In this document: in pieces, positions 1 through 6,359 of the stretch | Position numbering within the stretch: the stretch's first letter is position 1 | Layout of the letters: each line of letters begins with the position of its first letter | NCBI GenBank assembly: GCA_026786045.1 | Contig: JAJAYV010000296.1 | Span: forward strand, 1-15,070 | Length of the DNA: 15,070 bases | Direction of reading: 5' to 3' | DNA from: Frankiaceae bacterium | Lineage (GTDB): Bacteria > Actinomycetota > Actinomycetes > Mycobacteriales > SCTD01 | The notes under the pieces: generated by a model | The model's input: only the letters and a program-made list of their open reading frames with translations | What the model was told of the DNA's origin: nothing | Databases searched by the model: none | Program-made: the position numbers and the translations under genes

Positions 1-1
1 C

Positions 2-712
2 TGGACCCGGCACAGCACCCCCGGCAGGGACTGGCTCCGGGCGCAGAAGCCCGTCCCCGCCGACCCGCTGTGGACAGCGAAGCAGGACTCGATCAGCCTC
101 CCCGGCCACGTCGGCCTGCCGGGCCTGCGGCACTCCATCGGCTTGGCCCGCTGGTGGCACCTCGGCGTGAACACCCTCTGGCTCGCCAACGGCCTGCTGT
201 TCTACGTCCTTCTGTTCGCCACCGGCGCCTGGCGCCGGCTCGTCCCCACGAGCTGGGAAGCCTTCCCGAACGCCCTGTCGGTCGCCGTGCAGTACGCCTC
301 GCTCGACTGGCCTGTCGAGAACGGCTGGATCGCCTACAACAGCCTCCAGCAGTTCGCCTACGCGGGAACGGTTTTCGTCGCCGCGCCGCTGGCGGTCCTC
401 ACCGGCCTGGGGATGTCGCCCGCGCTGTCCACCCGGTTCAAGCGGATCAGTCGGCTGCTGAGCATCCAGACTGCCCGATCGCTGCACTTCCTGGTGATGA
501 TCTGGTTCATCGTGTTCATCGTCAGCCACGTCGCGCTGGTGTTCACCACGGGCCTGCTCCGCAACCTCAACCACGACTACGCCGCCCGCGACGGTGCCGG
601 CTGGCTCGGGTTCTGGGTCTTCGCCGCGTCGATGGCACTCGTCGCGGTCGCGTGGGTCGCCGCGACCCCCTTCACGATCCGGCACCCCCGCACGGTGCAG
701 CGCGTCGGGTAA
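2..712 (+). pseudogene. Cytochrome b561-like membrane domain, N-terminal part of a split molybdopterin oxidoreductase (5' end outside window)
   Basis: The frame is open from the window edge, so the true start lies upstream; an internal ATG at 143 is not a credible start because the same frame continues before it. About four hydrophobic segments are visible (bases about 160-240, 355-420, 483-560 and 600-670). A His in the WWHLG motif and two His 14 residues apart (SLHF ... VSHV) look like heme b ligands of a cytochrome b561/b6-type domain. In this family the domain carries electrons across the membrane to or from a fused molybdenum-cofactor domain. The frame stops at TAA 710-712, but the next codons in the same frame encode exactly that molybdopterin domain, so this is the front half of an interrupted gene. 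The family assignment is firm; the physiological substrate cannot be told. A sequencing error at the stop is possible. Confidence 0.7.
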
Positions 713-1348
713 GCGCTCGTCGGCCCGGTCCAGCGGCTGTTCGAGCACGTCGACGCGACGCCCGGCGAGTACTCCGAGGCCGACATCAGCCCGTACTTCT
801 GGCACAACGGGAAGTACCCCGACAGTCCGGAGTACTCCAGCCTGGCCGCCGGCGGCTTCGCCGACTACCGGCTCCAAGTCAACGGCCTGGTTGCTAACCC
901 CGTCGAGCTGAGCATGACCGACCTGCGGGCGCTCGGCCAGCACGAGCAGATCACGCAGCACTTCTGCATCCAGGGCTGGTCCGGCATCGCCAAGTGGGGC
1001 GGCGTCTCCATGCAGACCGTCATGGACCTCGTCCGCCCGGCCCCGGAGGCGAAGTGGGTCGTCTTCTACTCCCTCGGCGACGGCCCGGACGGCGGCATCT
1101 ACTACGACGTTCACCCGATTGAGCAGATGGGCTACCACCTCACGATGCTCGCCTACGACATGAACGGCGAGCCTCTCCCGTTCGGCCACGGCGCACCGCT
1201 GCGCCTGCGCAACGAGGTCCAGCTCGGCTTCAAGCAGGTCAAGTGGCTCAAGGGCGTCGAATTCGTCGCCAACTTCGCCGACGTCGGCGGAGGCCACGGC
1301 GGCTACAACCAGGACCACGAGTTCTTCGGCTACCGCCAGTCCATCTGA
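713..1348 (+). pseudogene. Sulfite-oxidase-like molybdopterin-binding domain, C-terminal part of the split oxidoreductase
   Basis: It continues the frame of the upstream cytochrome b part directly after TAA 710-712 and ends at TGA 1346-1348. It belongs to the oxidoreductase molybdopterin-binding (sulfite oxidase / YedY-like) fold. The motif HFCIQGWSG supplies the conserved Cys that ligates molybdenum, and HGAPLRLRNE followed by KQVKWLKGVEF is the usual end of the domain. No ATG, GTG or TTG occurs in frame between the stop and ATG 914. That ATG lies inside the domain, about 14 codons before the Cys motif, so an intact domain cannot be started independently. Expression would need readthrough, or the gene is dead. 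The second part is well preserved, which argues for a recent mutation or a base-call error rather than old decay. The substrate is unknown. Confidence 0.7.
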
Positions 1349-1386
1349 CCCCACACGCCCAGCACGGAGAACCGGAAGAAGGCAAC

Positions 1387-1719
1387 GTGCTCAAGTCCTC
1401 GCTCACCGCCCTGTCCCGCCAGCAGCTCAAGCTCGCCAAGACCTCCTCGAACGGCCGCAGCGCCTCCACCGTCTACGGCGGTCACGAGCACGTCCTGCGG
1501 CAGACGATGATCGCGCTGATCGGTGGCGAGAAGCTCAGCGAGCACGAGAACCCCGGCGAGGCGACCGTCCACGTCCTGCACGGACGGGTCCGCCTCGGCG
1601 CCGGCGAGGACCGGTGGGACGGCAGCCCCGGCGACCTGATCGTCGTGCCCGACGCACGGCACGACCTCGAGGCGCTGGAGGACTTCGTCGTCCTGCTCAC
1701 CGTCGCGAAGCGCCCGTGA
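1387..1719 (+). CDS. Small single-domain cupin protein
   Basis: A protein of 110 residues. The GTG start at 1387 is supported by a GGAAGAAGG ribosome-binding site at 1374-1382, 38 bases after the oxidoreductase gene ends. Residues 45-95 show the cupin barrel pattern: GEKLSEHENPGEATVHVLHG (first motif, with His and Glu possible metal ligands), then SPGDLIVVPDARHDLEALED (second motif with a His). Small cupins of this kind bind a metal or a small molecule and act as enzymes, as sensors, or as uncharacterised stress proteins. The spacing and shared strand suggest co-transcription with the molybdopterin oxidoreductase. No DNA-binding domain is present. The specific function is not predictable. Confidence 0.8.
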   Translation: MLKSSLTALSRQQLKLAKTSSNGRSASTVYGGHEHVLRQTMIALIGGEKLSEHENPGEATVHVLHGRVRLGAGEDRWDGSPGDLIVVPDARHDLEALEDFVVLLTVAKRP

Positions 1720-1826
1720 ACGTCGTCGCGCCGCTCTTCCACCACGAGCACCCGGCACGCTGGGTGCAGGACAACGCGGCCGTGCCGCTGCCCATCCCGC
1801 GTCGGGCGGCCGACGGGTCGACGTAG
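1716..1826 (+). CDS. Possible 36-residue ORF overlapping the cupin stop
   Basis: A GTG at 1716 overlaps the cupin stop TGA (1717-1719) in the arrangement GTGA, typical of translational coupling. It opens 36 codons ending at TAG 1824-1826. The peptide has HHEH near its N-terminus and no recognisable domain. No dedicated ribosome-binding site is visible. It could be a small coupled gene, the remnant of a longer one, or chance, since open frames are common at this GC content. Confidence 0.2.
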   Translation: MNVVAPLFHHEHPARWVQDNAAVPLPIPRRAADGST

Positions 1827-2000
1827 ACGGAGAACTCCGCGATCGCCGCTCAAGCAGGTGGACTCGCGTACGGCATGGTCGCGGCCCAGCCGATGACGCG
1901 CCGCCGCTATGGTCGCGTCTTGGTAGGTTTCCCGACCCGGGACCGCGACGTCCGGCCGACGACGGAGGACAGCGTGATGGCCCGCCGCCGGCTCGCCGGG

Positions 2001-3068
2001 TCACCGTCGTCGCACCGCCGACAGCAGCTCGTCGGTCACCTCGCGCGTGCTCGCCGTCCCGCCCAGGTCAGCGGTGCGGACGCCGGTCTCGGCGAGCACG
2101 TGCTCGACGGCCCGGATCACCTGCGCGGCTGCGTCGGGATAGCCCAGGTGCTCGAGCATCAGCGCGCCCGACCAGACCTGTCCCAACGGGTTGGCCTTGC
2201 CCTGGCCGGCGATGTCGGGGGCCGATCCGTGGACGGGCTCGAACATCGAGGGGTGCTCGCGCTCGGGGTTGAGGTTGGCGCTCGGGGCGATGCCGATGCT
2301 GCCGATGACCGCGGCGGCCAGGTCGGTGAGGATGTCGCCGAACAGGTTCGACGCGACGACCACGTCGAACCGGCCGGGGTCGAGCACGAGCAGGGCGGCG
2401 AGCGCGTCGACGTGGTACTCCGAGAGCTGCACCTCCGGCCGCTCGCCGGCGACCTCGCGCACGACCTCGTCCCAGAACGGCATCGTGTGGATGATCCCGT
2501 TGGACTTGGTGGCCGAGGCGAGCTGCCCGGACCGCGACGCGGCCAGGTCGACGGCGTAGCGCGCCACCCGCTCGACCCCAATGCGGGTGAAGACCGACTC
2601 CTGCAGGGCAAATTCCGCCGGCGTGCCCCGACCGAACCGGCCGCCGATGTCGGAGTACTCCCCCTCGCTGTTCTCGCGGACCACCAGGATGTCGATGCCG
2701 CCGTCGGGCACCGCACGCAGCGGGCTGGTCAGGCCGCGCAGGAGCTTGGCGGGGCGCAGGTTGACGTACTGGTGGAACGCGCGCCGTACCGGGATGAGCA
2801 GCCCCCACAGCGAGACGTGGTCGGGGACGCCGGGGAAGCCGACGGCGCCGAGGAAGATCTGCTCGTGCTCGCGGAGCTGCTCGATCCCGTCCTCCGGCAT
2901 CATGCGGCCGGTGCGTGCGTAGCGCTCGCAGCTCCAGTCGTACTCCGTCCACGTGAAGGCGACGTCGTGCGCGGCGGCGACGACGTCGAGAACCTCCTGC
3001 GCGGCGGGGACGACCTCCCGGCCGATGCCGTCACCCGGAATCACGGCGATGCGGTGCGTATGAGGCAC
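2001..3068 (-). CDS. Tartrate / D-malate dehydrogenase (isocitrate-isopropylmalate dehydrogenase family, TtuC/DmlA-like)
   Basis: A cytosolic NAD- and divalent-metal-dependent beta-decarboxylating dehydrogenase of 355 residues, the usual length for tartrate and D-malate dehydrogenases (about 360). The GTG at 3068 was chosen because AGGAGAGGGAG stands just before it and IAVIPGDGIG follows within seven residues; an ATG at 3131 in frame would add an unlikely Arg-rich leader. Visible motifs are GDGIG (12-16), the substrate-binding arginines around R95/R96, R105 and R131, RENSEGEYS with catalytic Tyr138, ATKSN with Lys188, the metal ligands D221, D245 and D249 (SNLFGDILTDL), and the NAD loop EPVHGSAPDIAG (277-288). 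Enzymes of this group oxidise tartrate isomers or convert D-malate to pyruvate and CO2; sequence alone does not settle which. The neighbouring tartrate dehydratase and TctABC transporter support a role in hydroxydicarboxylate catabolism. LeuB is less likely given the context and ENSEGEYS. Confidence 0.88.
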   Translation of the reverse strand: MPHTHRIAVIPGDGIGREVVPAAQEVLDVVAAAHDVAFTWTEYDWSCERYARTGRMMPEDGIEQLREHEQIFLGAVGFPGVPDHVSLWGLLIPVRRAFHQYVNLRPAKLLRGLTSPLRAVPDGGIDILVVRENSEGEYSDIGGRFGRGTPAEFALQESVFTRIGVERVARYAVDLAASRSGQLASATKSNGIIHTMPFWDEVVREVAGERPEVQLSEYHVDALAALLVLDPGRFDVVVASNLFGDILTDLAAAVIGSIGIAPSANLNPEREHPSMFEPVHGSAPDIAGQGKANPLGQVWSGALMLEHLGYPDAAAQVIRAVEHVLAETGVRTADLGGTASTREVTDELLSAVRRR

Positions 3069-3172
3069 GACGACTCCCTCTCCTGGTGTCCGGTGCCGCG
3101 TTGCCCTCCCCCGTCGGACCCGCACGGACACCGGGCCTCACGCTACGCACCTGCTGCCCTTGAGCCGGCCTA
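3069..3172. promoter_or_regulatory. Divergent promoter region with an inverted repeat GGTGTCCG ... CGGACACC
   Basis: The 104 bases between the divergent dehydrogenase and TauE genes must hold both promoters. An 8-base inverted repeat is present: GGTGTCCG at 3085-3092 and CGGACACC at 3125-3132. The right arm extended to CGGACACCGG (3125-3134) recurs at 10657-10666 in the tctC leader. It may be an operator, but GC-rich 10-mers repeat by chance in a window this size. No convincing -35/-10 pair was recognised. Confidence 0.3.
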
Positions 3173-3895
3173 GTGGACCCCGTCGTCCTGCTGGTCGCCG
3201 GTGTGGCCGTCGTCCTGGGTGCCGCCGTGCAGGGCTCGGTCGGCATCGGGCTGGGGCTGCTGGCTGCGCCGGTGTTCGCCCTCGCGGACCCCACGCTCGT
3301 GCCCGGCACCATCCTGCTCATGACGTCGGTCATGCCGATGCTGACCGCGTGGCGTGAGCGACGGGACGTGGACTGGAGGGGCCTGGGCTTCGCGCTGGTG
3401 GGCCGGGTGCCGGGGACGGCCGTCGGGGTCTACATCGTCGCGACGCAGCCGCCGTCAACGACGGCGATCGTCGTGGCGGTGGTCGTCCTCGGTGCGGTCG
3501 CGCTGTCGGTCACCGCCTGGGAGGCGCGGCCGACCCCGCGGGCGCTGCTCGCGGCCGGGCTCGTCAGTGGCGTCGGCGGGACCGCCACGTCCGTCGGCGG
3601 CCCTCCGGTGGCCCTGCTCTACCAGCGCAGCGGTGGCCCGACCCTGCGCGCGACGATGGGCATGTACTTCCTCATCGGCAACGTGTCGTCGGTGCTCGCC
3701 CTCGCCGTCGCGGGCCAGATCGCCGAACGCGACGTCACGCGCGCCGCCTTCCTGCTGCCGTTCCTGCTCGCCGGCTTCCTGCTGTCGGGACCGCTGCGCC
3801 GGCACGTCGACGGGTCGCGGCTGCGCGTGGCTGTGCTCGTCGTCAGCGCCGCCAGCGCGGTGCTGCTGCTGGTGCGCACGCTCGTCGGAGGGTGA
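3173..3895 (+). CDS. TauE/SafE family membrane transporter
   Basis: An integral membrane carrier of 240 residues with about eight hydrophobic segments, normal for the TauE/SafE (formerly DUF81) family. The N-terminal half has AVQGSVGIGLGLLAAPVFAL (residues about 18-37) and the second half has GLVSGVGGTATSVGGPPVAL (about 129-148). These are the paired glycine-rich signatures of the internal duplication in this family. Translation is taken from GTG 3173, since the first membrane segment begins a few residues later; no strong ribosome-binding site precedes it. Characterised members export sulfite, sulfoacetate or other small organic anions. Its position in a tartrate/malate locus suggests movement of an organic anion, but that is inference. 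It converges with the response regulator gene, only 16 bases after its stop. It is divergent from the dehydrogenase, so the two may share control. Confidence 0.87.
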   Translation: MDPVVLLVAGVAVVLGAAVQGSVGIGLGLLAAPVFALADPTLVPGTILLMTSVMPMLTAWRERRDVDWRGLGFALVGRVPGTAVGVYIVATQPPSTTAIVVAVVVLGAVALSVTAWEARPTPRALLAAGLVSGVGGTATSVGGPPVALLYQRSGGPTLRATMGMYFLIGNVSSVLALAVAGQIAERDVTRAAFLLPFLLAGFLLSGPLRRHVDGSRLRVAVLVVSAASAVLLLVRTLVGG

Positions 3896-3911
3896 CGGGC
3901 GTGACCGCCGG

Positions 3912-4580
3912 TCAGCGCCAGCGGTACTCCGTCTCCGGGCGGCCGACACCGCCGTAGCGCGGGGTGCGCGAGGCCAGCCCGGCCTCGGCGACGTATTCGA
4001 GGTAGCGCCGCGCCGTGATGCGCGACGTGCCCATCGCCGCTGCCGCCTCGGCGGCGGACATCCCGTCGGCGCCGCGCAGCGCGGCGACGACCGCGTCCAG
4101 CGTCTGGCGGTGCAAGCCCTTGGGCAGCGGGGACTGCCGTTGGGGCCGCGGGCCCTCCAGTGCCCGGTCGACGTCCTCCTGTCCCGCGGCGTCGCCGTCG
4201 AGGCGCAACCGGTCCCGGTAGTCGGTGTAGGCCAGCAGCCGGTCCCGCAGTGCGGCGTACGTGAACGGCTTCAGTAGGTAGCCGACGACGCCGTGGCCCG
4301 CCGCGCCGCGGACGGTCGTGAGCTCGCGCGCAGAGGTGACGGCGAGGACGTCGACGTCAACGCGAGCGACCCGCAGGCGTCGGCACAGCTCGAGGCCGTG
4401 CGTGTCAGGCAGGTTCATGTCGAGCAGCACCAGGTCCACCGGCGTCCGGGCCAGCGTGTCGAGGGCCACCGCCCCGGTCCCGGCCACGGCAACGGTCGTG
4501 AAGCCCGGCGTGCGGTCGACGTAGGTGCGGTGGGCCTCCGCCGCGACCGGCTCGTCCTCCACCACGAGCACCTGGATCAT
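3912..4580 (-). CDS. CitB/DcuR-type response regulator
   Basis: A protein of 222 residues and the partner of the sensor kinase directly upstream. The start ATG at 4580 overlaps the kinase stop (ATGA), so the two are translationally coupled. The receiver domain spans 1-120, with acidic pair Glu8/Asp9, phospho-acceptor Asp54 in VLLDMNLPD, Thr82, and Lys104 in YLLKPF. The C-terminal region 155-215 carries a helix-turn-helix (MSAAEAAAAMGTSRITARRY), as in CitB/DcuR regulators of citrate, malate or fumarate genes. A longer frame from 4754 is open but would overlap the kinase, and the protein clearly begins MIQVLVVEDE. Likely targets are the neighbouring dehydratase and transporter genes; this is inferred from context. 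The linker between the domains (about 125-155) is polar and variable. Confidence 0.9.
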   Translation of the reverse strand: MIQVLVVEDEPVAAEAHRTYVDRTPGFTTVAVAGTGAVALDTLARTPVDLVLLDMNLPDTHGLELCRRLRVARVDVDVLAVTSARELTTVRGAAGHGVVGYLLKPFTYAALRDRLLAYTDYRDRLRLDGDAAGQEDVDRALEGPRPQRQSPLPKGLHRQTLDAVVAALRGADGMSAAEAAAAMGTSRITARRYLEYVAEAGLASRTPRYGGVGRPETEYRWR

Positions 4581-6211
4581 GGGGTGGCATCCGCCGGCAG
4601 GTGGACCGGCAGTGAGACCGAGAACGGCGCGCCAGGACCCGGGCGGACGGTGAGGGCACCGCCGTTGCGTCGCACCGCCTGGGCCACGAGGGCCAGGCCG
4701 AGGCCGCGGCCGACCGCCGTGGCGGGCGCGCCGACGGCGTCCTTCGTGGTCCACCCCCGTTCGAACAGGTAGGGCACCTGCTGCTCCGTGACTCCGGGAC
4801 CGCTGTCCTCCACGCGCATCTCAAGGCGGTCGCGGTCGACCCAGGCGGCGAACTGCACCTCGCGTGGAGGGTGACCCGCGAGCGCGGCGTCGATCGCGTT
4901 GTCGAGCAGGTTGCCGACGATCGTCACCAGCTCCCCGCTCGGGATGCCGGTCGCCGTCACCGCCGTTCCCGGGTCGATCTCGAGCCGCACACCGCGTTCG
5001 TGCGCTGTGGCCGACTTGCCCAGCAGCAGTGCGGCGAGCACCGGTTCCTCGACCGCGTCGACGACGCGGTCGGTCAGCCACTGGGCCGACGCGAGCTCGG
5101 CGGTCGCGAACTCGACCGCGTCCTGCTGCCGGCCGAGCTCGATCAGGGACACCGTCGTGTGCAGCCGGTTGCCGGCCTCGTGGGCCTGCGCGCGCAGGGA
5201 CTCGGCGAACGCCCGCATGCTGGCCAGCTCACCCGTGAGCGCCTGCAGCTCGGTGTGGTCCCGGAACGTCACCACGACGCCCGCGGAGCTCGCCGAGGTG
5301 TGCGCGGGCGCCTGGTTCACGACGAGCACGCGGCCCCCGCTCACGTGCAGCTCGTCGACGGTCTGCTGCTGTCGCGTCAGCGTCTCCACGAGATCCGCCG
5401 AGAGGGCGAGCTCGCTGACGTGCCGGCCCGTCGGGTCGCCGTCGAGGGCCAGCAGCCGGCGCGCCTCGTCGTTGACCAGCTGAACCCGCCGGTCGCCGTC
5501 GACCAGCAGCAGGCCCTCGCGGACCGCGTGCAGGACGGCCTCGTAGTAGTCGAGCATCCGGGCCAGGACCGGCCCGCCCAGCCCGCGCGTCTGCCGACGC
5601 ACCCGCCGGCTGATCAACCAGCTGCCCGCGGTGCCGGCGGCCAGGGTGAGCAGGCCGAATCCCAGGATGCCCGGCAGCGAGCGAGCGAGGTCGGCACCGA
5701 TCGCGTCCAGCGTGTTGCCGGCGGAGACGAGTCCGACGACCGTGCCGTCCGGGCCGATGATCGGCCCGGTGGCGCGTACCGAGGGCCCCAGCGTCCCGGC
5801 GTAGGTCTCGGTGAAGGTACGGCCGGCCAGTGCAGGCTCGATCGTGCCGATGAACTCCTGGCCGATCTGGGTCGGATCAGGATGCGTGTAACGGATCCGG
5901 TCGGGGCCGAACACGGTGATGAAGGAGGTGCCGGTCTCCCGGCGCACGGCTTCGACGTACGGCTGGAGGAGCTCCGTCGGTCGCGGACCGGTGACCGCGT
6001 CGATCACCAGGGGGGAGTTGACCAGCGCGGCCACGATGGACCTCGCCTGCACCTCCGCCTCGGACTCCGCCGTGCGACGTGCGTTCGCGTAGGCGACGAC
6101 CGACGCCGTGACGACGATGACGGCGACCACGAGCGCCTGCAGGACCAGCAGCTGGAGCGCCAGGGTGGTGGTGCCCCGGGGACGCCGCGGCGCGAGCTCG
6201 GGCGTGGACAC
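4577..6211 (-). CDS. CitA/DcuS-type sensor histidine kinase
   Basis: A membrane kinase of 544 residues, close to E. coli DcuS (about 543) and CitA (about 550). This length favours the GTG at 6211 over an in-frame ATG at 6310 lying further up the leader. Transmembrane helices are at about 17-41 and 178-200. Between them lies an extracytoplasmic PAS sensor of the citrate/dicarboxylate class with FITVFGPDRIRYTHPDPTQIG (about 97-117, RYTHPDP being typical) and a C-terminal VVGLVSAGN strand. A cytoplasmic PAS domain covers about 220-320. The phospho-acceptor is His344 in AQAHEAGNRLH; the residues after HE differ from the common HEFMN. The ATPase has N-box NLLDNAIDA (434-442), DSGPGV (469-474) and GRGLGLALV (501-509). 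It probably senses an external di- or tricarboxylate. It is divergent from the tartrate dehydratase gene. Confidence 0.92.
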   Translation of the reverse strand: MSTPELAPRRPRGTTTLALQLLVLQALVVAVIVVTASVVAYANARRTAESEAEVQARSIVAALVNSPLVIDAVTGPRPTELLQPYVEAVRRETGTSFITVFGPDRIRYTHPDPTQIGQEFIGTIEPALAGRTFTETYAGTLGPSVRATGPIIGPDGTVVGLVSAGNTLDAIGADLARSLPGILGFGLLTLAAGTAGSWLISRRVRRQTRGLGGPVLARMLDYYEAVLHAVREGLLLVDGDRRVQLVNDEARRLLALDGDPTGRHVSELALSADLVETLTRQQQTVDELHVSGGRVLVVNQAPAHTSASSAGVVVTFRDHTELQALTGELASMRAFAESLRAQAHEAGNRLHTTVSLIELGRQQDAVEFATAELASAQWLTDRVVDAVEEPVLAALLLGKSATAHERGVRLEIDPGTAVTATGIPSGELVTIVGNLLDNAIDAALAGHPPREVQFAAWVDRDRLEMRVEDSGPGVTEQQVPYLFERGWTTKDAVGAPATAVGRGLGLALVAQAVRRNGGALTVRPGPGAPFSVSLPVHLPADATP

Positions 6212-6271
6212 CCGCTCAGTCTGCCCCGCCGGGACGAGGCCGGGACGCCTTCGCCCGGTTCTGGTGCGCGA

Positions 6272-6291
6272 AATGAACGCAAGTGATGGCG
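6272..6291 (+). promoter_or_regulatory. Candidate operator between kinase and tartrate dehydratase genes
   Basis: The 148-base gap (6212-6359) serves two divergent genes. It contains AATGAACGCAAGTGATGGCG, which is less GC-rich than its surroundings. A similar sequence, AATGGACGCAATGTGGCG, lies at 10693-10710 on the minus strand upstream of tctC. A common binding site for the CitB/DcuR-type regulator is a reasonable guess, with no direct proof. The same gap holds a direct repeat AGGTCCCCGT (6327-6336 and 6348-6357) just before the dehydratase start. Confidence 0.3.
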
Positions 6292-6359
6292 GCGTCGCGC
6301 GACGCTCCATCGTCGGGGGTGGCCCCAGGTCCCCGTGTCGTCAGGAGAGGTCCCCGTCC

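Noticed and set aside
143..712. ATG 143 as the start of a complete 189-residue membrane protein
   Set aside because: The same frame is open back to the window edge, and the His-bearing helix begins directly after this ATG, so it is an internal methionine of a longer protein.
1827..2000. Possible gene or terminator in the gap between the 36-codon ORF and the dehydrogenase
   Set aside because: The 174 bases show no open frame with a ribosome-binding site and no convincing hairpin. A TAGGTT at 1924-1929 resembles a -10 box but would read antisense into the dehydrogenase.
1875..3173. 432-codon open frame (+) opposite the tartrate/malate dehydrogenase
   Set aside because: The minus-strand frame has all the family motifs; the plus frame is a low-complexity shadow of it.
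3902..3914. TGACC-GCC-GGTCA hairpin between the convergent TauE and response regulator genes
   Set aside because: The stem has only five pairs, no T-run, and overlaps the regulator stop codon; too weak to call a terminator.
4871..6286. 471-codon open frame (+) opposite the sensor kinase
   Set aside because: The kinase on the other strand has complete domains. This frame is a composition artefact with no motif.
6108..6359. Upstream extension of the tartrate dehydratase frame to ATG 6108
   Set aside because: It would overlap the divergent kinase gene and gives no family sequence. GTG 6360 has a good ribosome-binding site and matches the family start.
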